A stretch of DNA of 64,000 nt, taken from positions 3,177,001 to 3,241,000 of the forward strand of contig JAITYX010000030.1 of the NCBI GenBank assembly GCA_021018815.1, given 5' to 3'. Shown here one piece after another: positions 36,001 to 46,300 of this stretch. The first letter of the stretch is position 1, and each line of letters begins with the position of its first letter. The notes below the pieces were generated by a model. The model saw only the letters and a program-made list of their open reading frames with translations. It did no database searches and was not told where the DNA came from. Position numbers and translations under genes: made by a program. The stretch is from Talinum fruticosum (taxonomy: Eukaryota > Streptophyta > Magnoliopsida > Caryophyllales > Talinaceae).

Positions 36001-38482
36001 CTACTGTTAGCCTTCACTAATGGCCAATTCCCTGTGAATCAGATTTAAAATTTAGTTTATTCACACACTTTATTTTCTACATGTTTCTCAATGCTAATTC
36101 CAAACTATAAATTTGAAGATTTTTAAGTTAAAGGGATTTTTCCACTAGCAACAAGGAATAAAACAGGAAACGCGAAGTTTTTAATGCTCAACCAACTATA
36201 ATATCAATCCAATTGGAATTCATACCACAATCCAACCATTTAAGCATGGTTATGGGTCATTTTTGGATAGAATCCACCCATTTCACAGCCAATTTACAGT
36301 TTTCAGGTCTAGATCCAGAATCAATGAAACTCATATGTCAGCAAAACTTGGATGTTAGAGTCACAGGTCATTTGATCTTAAATGGGTCTCTTTCAGCAAA
36401 TTTTGTACAAAGTTTTTCTTTCACTAATATACTCATCCAGAAAAGTTTTTCTTTCAGTAATATACTCATCCAGAAAAGTTTTTGTTTCAGTTGTAATAGC
36501 CACTAGATTTGACTCTGCATATACAACATAACCTAATCCTATTCTACCCATACAATAACCAGCATGTGGACCACGTTTATCCCAGAAGCAGAAAATGTTT
36601 GTCAAAACCCTACATTTTTTGGGATAGGGATCCCCAATACTATGATCAAGTCTCACGTCAAGTACCTAAAACCTTTATAAGTCATTCAGACCGACTATAA
36701 CGATAAGTCGGTGACAACAACAACCAACCAACAAGAAAGGGGATCCAAATGTAGCGCAACCTCACCACTAGCAAGTATATAGGTTGCTTTCAACAATTAC
36801 AAGGCACTTAGGCCAAGACAAACAAACAATATCTCAAGTCGAGAAGTTTTTACATAGAAAATTACAAACCATAAAAAAACTTCTAGTATGAATGAAAAGC
36901 AGCCGAGATATCATCATTTTTATAAATAGATAGAAACTCCACAAAAGATATGTAGCAGCCCATGCCAAGTGTGAGGTTTGAGTTCATTTGGACTAATGCA
37001 AAGTTGCATAATCAATGCAATGGGATTCATATTAGATTGGTGTTCTTGCAAAGAAACCAGGTACCATCCAACAATGCAATCATACCATAGAAAGAAAATT
37101 CATAAAAATGTGAAAATCAAAATTGAGAAAAACATTGAAAGGTAAAAAGAAACAGACAAGTGTCAAGGCAAGACCCACCATCATGATTTCTAAACACCTT
37201 TTGAAATGCTAATCAATCATAAAAATGACTTCCTATAGGCCCATTTTCTAATGTACAGTGTGCAAGACTTCCCTTATAAGGCAATGATACCAATAACAGC
37301 ATTAATAACACCTAAACAAAATTATCAAACATGAAGTTAGACCTATAGAGATCCAAATGTGAAGTTAGACCTACAGAGGTTCCCTTATAAGGAAAACTTC
37401 ATCCTAGCGAACAAAGAGGTTGCTTTCATCGAATTGTCTTAGACACTGTCAATAGACATATAGTTTCCTAGGAATTTGCACCATCTAAGTTGTTTCAACT
37501 GTGAAAGAATGCCAGAATTTCAAGCTTTCACAAATTTCCTTCATTGCATGATCATGCAAACTCCTCTAAAAGTTCAGATAATAAGTTGTACTACACAAGA
37601 TGTCAAGCTGGAGTGCTGGACCGCACAAAGTATAATTGATTTTATGCTGAAGCTGGAATTACTAATCCTAGTTGAGATTAAGAATCGCTGCATTGTGAAG
37701 CTTCCGCTTAAAAAGAAGTGTCCTTTCTAATTATGCCCCTAACATTAATGAATATTTTCAGGTGTTCAAAAGCTTGGATGAATGAAGCCGCATCACCATC
37801 CTGTTTACCAGTCAACCATAAAGCAATTGCACTAACTATATAGTAAAGAACCTTTCATACATTCATAAATTATAAACATAATCATGACTTCAACACTTGC
37901 ACAAGCCATACTCTCACTTGGTTCCCTGCATGGAACCGGAATCTATCAAAATACACCCTCTCACACAATCAAGGCTTGTAGACCCATTTGAACCATCTAG
38001 TTCAGCACCTAAATATTATCTCACAAACCAGCTTCTCAATTAGATCAACAGCTCAATGTAAACTCGACCGTACCCCCAATCAGATCATACTAAACATTAT
38101 CATGAACTTCAATTTCAAAAATTCAACCACTACAATTTAACAACCCCCATCATCAATCAAACAGAAATTAGCAAATATCATCACAATAAACCGCCGGTCA
38201 TAAGGGAGAACACAAATTTCAAACTTACGAAGAAAAAGATTGACCAAGAATATACTAACACCATAAACAAATCAAAAATCGGCGAAAATCAAAGGACCAG
38301 AACACGAACCAGATTGCTATTGCATCGATCAAGATCCAAACACTTGACAGCAATGACCTCGTTCGAGGGAGATAGATCGCTCTGAACACCGTCGCACTCG
38401 CGCCATATCCAACTTCTTCCAGGAGCTTGTAATCGCTCGCCTTGGCCGAGAAAGACCTCGAACCATTCCCCGTCCTTCCCAT
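24067..38482 (-). CDS. GCK/STE20-family Ser/Thr protein kinase (BLUS1/FRAY-like), 22 exons
   Basis: Exons, in gene order: 38310-38482, 34977-35230, 34759-34883, 34568-34612, 33739-33820, 33586-33654, 32855-33025, 32709-32774, 30529-30597, 30196-30267, 30035-30081, 28799-29083, 27624-27754, 27393-27487, 27288-27323, 27152-27211, 25878-25979, 25698-25749, 25545-25603, 24978-25042, 24795-24846 and 24067-24135. All introns are GT/AG and phases agree, giving about 726 residues. The kinase domain occupies residues about 15-280: [15 protein letters not shown] loop, AVK lysine, HIHRDVK, ADFG, GTPCWMAPEV and [13 protein letters not shown]. The tail holds Ser-rich stretches and a C-terminal coiled coil ([20 protein letters not shown]). 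Plant relatives phosphorylate signalling targets; the substrate here is unknown. One base appears missing in exon 1 (about 38366-38369) and one in exon 2 (about 35213-35220). Intron 8 holds an LTR element. Confidence 0.92.
28150..28320 (+). repeat. Possible tRNA-derived SINE remnant in kinase intron 12
   Basis: The sequence TGGTCAAGTAGTTAAGGCTA followed about 25 bases later by AGGTCTCATGTTCAACGAATC resembles the A and B boxes of a tRNA gene, but no cloverleaf can be drawn. A T run follows at 28321-28335. It is consistent with a plant SINE inserted in the intron; the assignment is tentative. Confidence 0.3.
30694..32598 (-). mobile_element. Non-autonomous LTR retrotransposon in kinase intron 8
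   Basis: Two direct repeats of about 410-430 bases, 30694-31123 and 32189-32598, bracket 1.07 kb of internal sequence. The left repeat starts TGATGTAG and both end GCATCA, i.e. TG...CA ends with TGATG/CATCA inversion. On the minus strand a purine run GGGGAGAA directly precedes the 3' LTR (30694-31123), so the element has the same orientation as the host gene. The right repeat lacks about 20 bases at its inner edge and no tRNA primer site is visible, suggesting a deletion there. Flanking 5-mers CAGAC and GCTCT do not match. If the left LTR instead began at 30713 both flanks would be GCTCT. No gag, protease or polymerase is encoded; the interior carries an RRM-like fragment. Confidence 0.75.
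31455..32050 (-). pseudogene. Polypyrimidine-tract-binding-protein-like RRM fragment inside the LTR element
   Basis: Reading the minus strand from about 32043, the frame gives [54 protein letters not shown]. After a shift it continues with KLQGRQI and, after another, [12 protein letters not shown]. This is the order of an RRM of PTB type: RNP2-like LCIIIL, then PxTxxVLxxVFSPYGxVExI, GFxAxVxxxS, LQGRxI and CCxLDIxFS. Two frameshifts lie between 31840 and 31870. A further 110 open codons with no recognised family follow ([20 protein letters not shown], an acidic [14 protein letters not shown] stretch). Capture of a cellular gene piece by the retroelement is inferred. No function is claimed for the fragment. 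Confidence 0.55.
35617..35682. repeat. Perfect 33-base tandem duplication in kinase intron 1
   Basis: Unit GACAAAGAAAGGACAAAGAG continuing to AATCCTT is present twice with no differences at 35617-35649 and 35650-35682, implying a recent slippage event in the 3 kb first intron. Confidence 0.85.
36411..36489. repeat. 33-base tandem repeat, 2.4 copies, in kinase intron 1
   Basis: Unit AGTTTTTCTTTCACTAATAT continuing to CCAGAAA occurs at 36411-36443 and 36444-36476 with one difference, plus a partial third copy to 36489. On the gene strand it is AG-rich. Confidence 0.8.
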
Positions 38483-38780
38483 ACCCTAAAGCTCGTCGGA
38501 AACCCGCCGGAATCTGATCGGACTACCGCTGAATATCGAGTCCAAGGCCGCCGGCGCCTGCTCTAGCGGTCCACGAATCTCTCTCCTCCTCCTCACAGTA
38601 GATTCTGGGATTTGCTGGTACTATTCAGTACTACTACTATTTTTCCTAGCAGCGCCTTCTTTTTTCTTTTTCTTTTTCTTTTTATTTTGGTGGGGGTGGG
38701 GGATTTGTAGTTTAGCTTGAAGATGCGTTGACCACCACAGAGATGATCAACGGCTAGGGAGATTAATTTATGACGTGGCG
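38483..38780 (-). promoter_or_regulatory. Kinase promoter region with an ABRE/G-box-like element
   Basis: The first 100-150 bases upstream of the ATG are GC-rich and CT-rich, likely the 5' untranslated region. TGACGTGG at 38771-38778 contains the ACGTGG core bound by plant bZIP factors, about 290 bases from the ATG. Whether it acts in abscisic-acid or stress control is inference only. Confidence 0.4.
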
Positions 38781-40366
38781 AAGTGAGGATCGTTGATTTT
38801 TCTATGATACGTGATTAGTGATTAGTTTTGTAATGGTAACAACTCATTAATGGATAGACATTTTCCAAGTGTTTCAATGAATAAGAAATTGGTCAAATTT
38901 TATCCTTGCACTATTAAAAGAAAAATAAAATATTAAATTCATTAATTAAATATTATATGATATTATTAATCTATTACCAAACATCATAAAAGTAAAGGAT
39001 AATTTGATAAAAAATAAAATAAAATAAAGGATAAGTTTTCTGTTAAATTACCATTGTAATTTGTAAATAATTGTTAGTACCGTTATTATTTCGACCGCGT
39101 GGAATAAAAAATTACATTAATAGTGAGTCTTTCAATTTAGGTAAAAATTCTAAAATTTTGCTCAAATTTGTTAGGTTTTATTAGATATCCCATCAATATA
39201 ACGATTGTATTTAACAAATATCATTTTTATCATATATATTACGCGTGTCAGTTAATTTAGTGATTAATTTTATTGGATTTATTATTATATTCGACTTTCA
39301 ATATCAATCATTTGTGTCTCTCTTTGGAGAAAATATAAAACCATATTTGTTGGCCGTCATGCTCAAGCATTAGTTAATTTATATTTTTTCCTTATTAAAA
39401 GAAAAATAAAAGATGAAATTTGTTAATTAAATATCATTTGATACTATTTATATATTAACAAATTATCATAAAAGTTAAGGATAAGTTTTGTGTTGATTTA
39501 CCATTCTAATTTGTAAATGATTGATTAATCATTCTAAACACACTTATAAAATGGATATAAAATTGACACTTATATGGCGTAACGCTGTATGGAATATATC
39601 ACCATAAAAGCAGGAGGATAAAAAATAAAATCAACTAATTAGAATGTGTTGCTATACATTTAATATATATTTATTGGTGTAATTATATTTTTTTTATAAT
39701 TGTTAGTATATTTATATCTCCCTTTGTCGAAAAAACCAAAATCATCCACGGCAACATAATTAATTACTGTATAAACTAAATAAGGTTTCAAGGTATATAG
39801 TTTTTGGGTTTTATTCTTTGTTTATATAGTTCTTAAATGACAAAGGGTTATATGGTTCAAGAACCACAACGTAATTTATAGAAAAATATAGTACATGACA
39901 AATTAAATGTGGTTGATGAAAACTATTTTCTGTAGTAATAATTGACTAATAATATTTATAAAACGCCTTTATGTAGTACTTTTTATTTTGGTTTATTTCG
40001 ACAAAGCTTTTTTAATTAATTATCAAAAAAAGTTATCTTGAAATTTGGTGCTATTAACTCCCTACTTGAGAGCTGTGAATTGCCTTGTAGACTTATTAGT
40101 GCATTATTATTACCTCAATTATTTGGAGATATTGTTCATTATGCTCCCTTTTGAATAGTTTAACATATGATGATTTAGACGGAATCCTTCTAATAAGGGT
40201 TGCTTAAATGTATTATATATATCATCATTTATCCTTTTAAAACAAAAAAAAAAAACCCCTTCCTATTTAATGTGAAGTGATAATGGAAATATAAAATTTA
40301 ACAAAATAGGTAGATGTCATTTGCACCACATTTTAACTACAAAATACATTTGTTAATATTTTAAAA
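38781..40366. repeat. AT-rich intergenic with a 150-base direct repeat
   Basis: About 38905-39070 and 39383-39525 share the order TATTAAAAGAAAAATAAA, TTAATTAAATAT, ATCATAAAAGT-AAGGATAA, TTACCATT-TAATTTGTAAAT. Copies are diverged. No gene is visible in the region, and the rest is AT-rich. Confidence 0.5.
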
Positions 40367-40830
40367 GTATTTTTAACATTCGTACTCCTCGTAATATATG
40401 GTAATCATTTTTCTACTTACTCATGTACTATAAAAAATGATTTTAACCGCCCTAACATTATTAGGATATTAGAAGTGTAGTTAAATTTGGATAAAAAGAT
40501 TGACCGAAGTATTTTGAATTCATTAGATTTTACGGGGAAAAAAACTTGAAGCTCTCTCATGGGTCCTCTCTCTCTCCCTCTTCGTCATCTTCTTCTACCC
40601 ATTAAATATAGTAAATTTAAAAAAAAATAAATAAAGGCTTGTTCAGTGTGGTGGGGTTGAGTTATTTAAGGGTATTTTTATCTTTTAAATATTGCGATCA
40701 ACGTTTTCACCCAAGTTTAACTACACTTCTAATATTTAGTTATGTCATGGGGGTTGAAAATCATTTTTCATAGTACATGGGTAGAAAAATGATTACCATA
40801 TACTACGAGGGACACAAATGTTAAAAATCC
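40367..40830. mobile_element. Foldback MITE, Mutator-like, with ~160-base terminal inverted repeats
   Basis: The left arm (40367 to about 40525) starts GTATTTTTAACATT, and the right arm, inverted, starts GGATTTTTAACATTTGTGTC. They stay aligned through GTATATGGTAATCATTTTTC, TGTACTAT, AAAATGATTTT, and ATTAGAAGTGTAGTTAAA into GATTGACCG / GTTGATCGC. Long inverted arms plus flanking ATTTTAAAA and TATTTAAAA (near-identical 9-mers) fit a Mutator-type non-autonomous element. The middle 150 bases have no coding content. Confidence 0.7.
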
Positions 40831-41034
40831 TATTTAAAAATCCAATTGCTACATGGATATTAGTTGGTTCAATTGGTAATAATCTTTGAGAATCGGTACT
40901 AGATAATTAGGTTTAAATTTTACCTACATTGATATTTGCACACAAAAAAATTATTATTGTTATTATGGAAGCACGTTGGTGCAAAATTTTGAGAGTTGTT
41001 ATCAAAATCTTATATTCTAATTCCACCTACATTG
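40831..41034. other. Possible SINE-like remnants
   Basis: At 40858-40935 GGTTCAATTGGTAATAA and, further on, TAGGTTTAAATTTTACCTACA resemble worn tRNA A and B boxes. A similar ending, ATTCTAATTCCACCTACATTG, recurs at 41017-41036. Tentative. Confidence 0.25.
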
Positions 41035-41196
41035 ACCCTGTTTGGTTATAACAACTTGTTTGGAAAAAGGTAATTGTTTGAGAAATTTAGTTGTTTTGAC
41101 TAGATCAAAACAGTTGAAATAGTGTTAGGTAGAGAGTTTAAGAAAATGATACAATTGTCCACAAGTTTAGAGAAATTACGTTATATACACTGACCC

Positions 41197-41239
<43 letters not shown>

Positions 41240-41650
41240 ATTCTTCTTCTTCTTCTTATTATTATTATTACTACTACTACTAGTAATACTACTATTGCTG
41301 CTGTACTACTACATGATATTATTTTTTATTTAAATTGAATATAATAGATATTATATTAGATAGAAAATGAATATAAATTTTATAAAAATGGTAAGAAAAT
41401 AAAAGTTTATAAATGAAGATAATTTGTATTATGTTAATATAACTATATTTGAAAGAAAAGAAAATAATCAATAATACATATATAGTATTTATTTAAATGA
41501 CAACTTAGACATAAGGGTATAAGTGAAATTTCACCAAATATATTTTCCTAAAGCTGTCAAGTTTACCAAACACTTTTTAAAAAAAAAAAAACAGTTAATA
41601 ACAAACGAGTTACTACAAGCATGTAACAATCGTTTGCCAAATAGGACCAT
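41035..41650. mobile_element. Possible Harbinger/hAT-type MITE with triplet microsatellites
   Basis: The left part reads GACCCTGTTTGGTTATAACA and the right part, inverted, GGTCCTATTTGGCAAACG, like the termini of non-autonomous DNA elements. (ATT)n runs at 41199-41236 and 41258-41270, followed by (TAC)n, lie between. No target duplication could be confirmed, so the class is uncertain. Confidence 0.35.
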
Positions 41651-43341
41651 TACCTATTTGCGCCATGCACACGCACATATGCGCATGCACATATGTACAC
41701 ATTGGTGTATATATATGTATATAGTAGCATAAATGATGAATATTAGAGTAGTTAGACTGTAGTCCCTAATTATAATTCATGAGACTATCTCATTCCGTAG
41801 TCATAAAAACTTATTAACATCATATATAAGATGTAATACTGCAAAGCATGAATGAACAAAAGAACTTATAGACTATTAGGTAATCTTCGTATAATATTTA
41901 TACCATGGATCAATTGACATAATACAATTTGGGGGAAAGAATTTGATATCTTTTGGAAATAAAAATCATGAAAATAGAGGTTAGATTTTAAAAAATTGTT
42001 AAAAATACTTATGGTAATTTGAGTTTATAAACTCGGGTCCATAATATAATTTATATTCTTTGTAAGCCACCTCAACGAATCTCTTTAGGAAAAAAAAACC
42101 AATTTTAAATGTTTTTGACTCCATTCCCATTCTTAATGGTTCTCCTTTTATTTTATGGATGCAAATTCTGATCAAAGTTCTCTTTTTTTAAAAAAAAAAA
42201 AAAGAAAATGGTTGAGTTGCTATTAACTTTTGTGTTATTTTTAATATAAATGTTCCAATTTAAGCATGGAAAATATCAATTAAGAAAACGAGTGATAACC
42301 TTGTAAAATTCGCAGCAAATAGCGGAATTAAGCATTCCAAACACACAAGCAAAAGCTGAGTCAATGATCCAACTTGGTCATCATCTAGAGCCTCCAATGG
42401 AGTACTTGTCTATTTAGCAAAGTCAATACTCACTTTTCATCAATTTCACGTTCATATAAATGTCTGCTAATTTAACTAGTAAAATTTTTAATAATTATTA
42501 TTAAAAATATAAGTTCTGATACAGCTCATGTTGAACTTTACACATTGTTTGCAGCAACCAAAAAGGAAAAAAAAAACTCCCCCAAAAAAATATTCACAAG
42601 AGTGTATATTAGTTATTACTTACTTTATTAGTATTCAAGAGACACGGAAATCGATAAAACTAAAATCAAGTAAGTATTGACCTAGTGACAAACACTATAC
42701 ACTTTTATCCTTGAACCTTGGTGGAGACAATTTCCTTTCAAGTTATGCAAATGAGTTCGGATGAGTTGTGAACTTGGATTTTAAGCTCGGACTTGGTATC
42801 TCTAATCCCCCGAACATTCGAGTCCAACCAAGATTTCCTCTTAAATAGGGCACAATTGGATAACTCACATTTACCATTGTAAAAATAAATAAATGAAAAG
42901 AATATAGAACTAAAATGAGAACCATATCTTTAAAATAACTCTGAAAAACTTATTGACATATATGCTAGCTAAGATCTTGACACCCGCATATTAGTGAACA
43001 TATATAATAGGGAAAGGAACAAAGCAAGAAGAGTTGCATGCCGAATCTGGCAAAGAAAAGTCATTTCTATATTCTCAAAGAAATTGAAAGAAAAACAAAA
43101 TCATATTGTGGCTTTGTGCTTTCCATAGGCTACACCGGAAACATTTATTATGAATGCTAGATAACTAACCAGAATTAACAAACATAGCTGAATAACGATC
43201 TCAAGAAATCCTTCATGATATACATTAATTTCTGCAAAAACCTGATCTATGCTACCAAGAAGAGACGTAAGTTTAACCAAAGGTGAAAATTGAAGATAAC
43301 CCATTACTGTGATCAATACATTTGATATCGACAAGGTCTCA
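41651..43341. other. Intergenic and 3' flank of the HLB1-like gene
   Basis: AT-rich sequence with no supported gene. The last 300-400 bases below 43342 are probably the 3' untranslated region of the minus-strand TPR gene. A 15-base A run at 42190-42204 flanks T-rich sequence, a weak hairpin. Nothing else is recognised. Confidence 0.4.
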
Positions 43342-46300
43342 TCACCCGGTGATAACACCAGCAAGAACATCACTCTTACCCCGTGCATAGATTGTGTAAA
43401 CTAAACGAATTGCATCGAGCCATCCATCTAAAGATTCCCATGTATCTGCCACCTACGATGATCATGCAAAGAGTATATTCAAAGCGTGACAAGTTTTATA
43501 ACACATCAAGCTATCGGAAACAGAAAGGGAAAAAAAGGAGCAGAGGAGGGTAAAATTTTGGAGAAAATAGGAGAAGTTTCTTACCAAGTACACCGGTTCA
43601 TGGATTGTGTTAATGCAGAGGCCAGCTCCTGGTGGCAGAGTTAGATCAGCACAAGCTGATACTGAAACAATATCAGGTATCTCAACTTTGATAGCTTGTT
43701 TTTTAGTTTTCGTTCCGTCTGCTGACTTGCCTGAGAGGCTTTGTCGTGATGGCTTTTGGTCGGATTGGACAAGCTGCATTACAGAATGAGATTCTGAGAA
43801 ACGTTATCACAATCACTCACTTGCATGATATGCAAATCACTTCACATATGCGATACAAATGTAAGTGAACCATGTTGTGTTAATATACCGGGAAAAAAAA
43901 AAAACAGGCTGGGGAAAGGGATTATGAATTGACAAGGCAGCAACAAGTTTTAAATAGAGCTTTTCCACAGAAGAAGACAGACGGGAACATGGACAGTTTG
44001 TTTCAGATATCTCACATTCCCACATGAACATTAGACAATACAAGAATGAATATTACTTTCGGCCACATAATTCATTAGAGTTAATAAACAACAATCAAGA
44101 CGGAAATTTACAGCCTAGCACATATAATCAGGCAATGAAATGGAGACTCCTGGATGACAGCATATTAAATGTACCTGGTAAAGACCGTCATGGCTAAGGA
44201 CAAATTGTGTACGCTTCCATTCACTATGGGGAGCAACTGGATTGCCAGCAGGTGGCGCCTTCAGATACCCCACTTTGAGATAGGGCAAAGGCAACTGTAA
44301 ATAATACCAATGAAAGAGACCGCATTAAGCTTTGATTAATGAAAATATTGCACATACAAACATAATCACACAAAACAACACAACTAAATAGAATATTTAA
44401 AAAAGAATGGAAACAAAAGCAGACGAGTGAGAGACTAATGTAAGCAAAGATAAATAAAACAAATAGGTCATGAACATAAATTTGCAGTTAAGCCACTCTT
44501 TAGTTACTTCTACACTAAAATCCCCATATCCTCCCATCATTGTCAAATAAGAAATTCACCACGTACATCAACAAGAAGTCTGGGCAAACACCCCACTGCA
44601 AGGAGGGGGAAGGGGAACCCTACATAGGTCAATTTCAAGTCATAAGCGTGAAAATTAACTTCATATCAACTGTATGATATTTTCTCTGTCCTTTAGGAGT
44701 TATCAAACTTTGGATTAGAAATTGTAAGGGAATGCCCTTTATTTCTTTACTTCTGACTCCAGCAGGAGTCACGTACGCCCATCATAAATAAGAATGCAGC
44801 AGAGAAATAGAGAATGGAAGGGAGGTAGAGAGAACTTCTCTTGAAAGCTATCAAACAGTGAACTTTCTGAAATGAAGTAATAATGGGATCCAAAAGGTAC
44901 TCCATGTTTGATACAGGAAAGAAGATTCTATTTCAACATAAACCAACTTGAAAAGCCACATGCCATGCTGAAAAGTTGTTGCAATTTTAGACGCAATTTC
45001 TTGATATTTTGTTTGAACATAACCTCTTACCATTGAACGAACGAGCCTCAGCGCACTGCGGTAGACCTACAAATTAAAAAAACAGCAGGAGAATTGTCAG
45101 CATAACATTAGAATAGGAAGAATGGTAAGAAGAGACCATCAATATATGCAAGCTTTCACATCAGGGAGCCCCATTCAATTGCAAAGATTTTGCAGAATAA
45201 TCATTTTCCCATTCATTTACAAATATGATTTTGCTTCTAATGCGCTATATCAGGATGACAATGACAACACTACACAGTCAGCATGTCAACTTACAGTAAC
45301 AGCCAACACAATCGGGGCCCCGGGGTGTTCAATGAGTAGAATGACATAGAAAAATACAGAATGCATACTGAGTAGTTTGGCTTCAGGGAATGAGCAGCGG
45401 CAATGTAGATGGCACACTGACTGTATAACTCATCAGGTGATACATCCTTTGAGCTGACAGAACCTCCAATTCTAAGCAAATCCTCCGCTAAGCCATACTG
45501 CAAAATCGAAAAGATGAGGAGATAATATAAGTCTGCTGTCCAAGAAACCAACCAGCTCAGGGACTAAAAAATAACCCTTCTAACAACAGATTATACAGAC
45601 AATAGGAATTAATGAGGAAACAGGAAAATGGCCAGAAAAGAGTGTGAAGAGAGAATTAAGGACCCACCAGAACAGTGCCAAGGTTGTAAATAGCTCTGTG
45701 GAAATCGAACTGCAACTGAATCGCTGCACGGAACTGCAGCAAAAGTGTGGGAGAAAATAACAGAAAAAGAAGGTTCAATGCAATCGTATATCTCATAAGA
45801 TTCAAAACCATTTGCTATCTTGTGCTAGTCCAAGAAACATATTTGAACCTTACTAATTGCCGTCTTAACAATGTTGTGCTTTTCCTTTGCAGGAACTATT
45901 GCGCTGAGTTCCTGTATCGCAAAGATGAAACAACAAATGATTTAGCCTTCTTTTTGTAGTCAATTCAAGGATTCATAAACAGGATGTGCATCGTGGGGGA
46001 GGGGTAGGTATAGGAAATTTGGATTACCTGTAATGCAAGCCCCCAGTTATTCAGTGCCTGGAAAGGGTGAATGAAGGTTAGATTGAAGGAAGTGCCAAAG
46101 AAAAATGTCCAAGGCCTAAACAAGTAGACGGCTAACAACAGGGAGATGGATAGAAAGGGATCATAAACTATTTGCGATCATCTTTGTTTCAGACAAATGA
46201 CAGCAGAGAAAATTAGACAGAAAATACCTGGGGACTATTCCAATTCAATTGTACAGCCTTTTCGTAGTGTTCTGTGGCCTGAGAGAAAGACAAAATAAGG

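Noticed and set aside
36213..36506. 97-codon plus-strand frame with repeated [11 protein letters not shown] units
   Set aside because: Created by the 33-base tandem repeat in kinase intron 1; no independent support.
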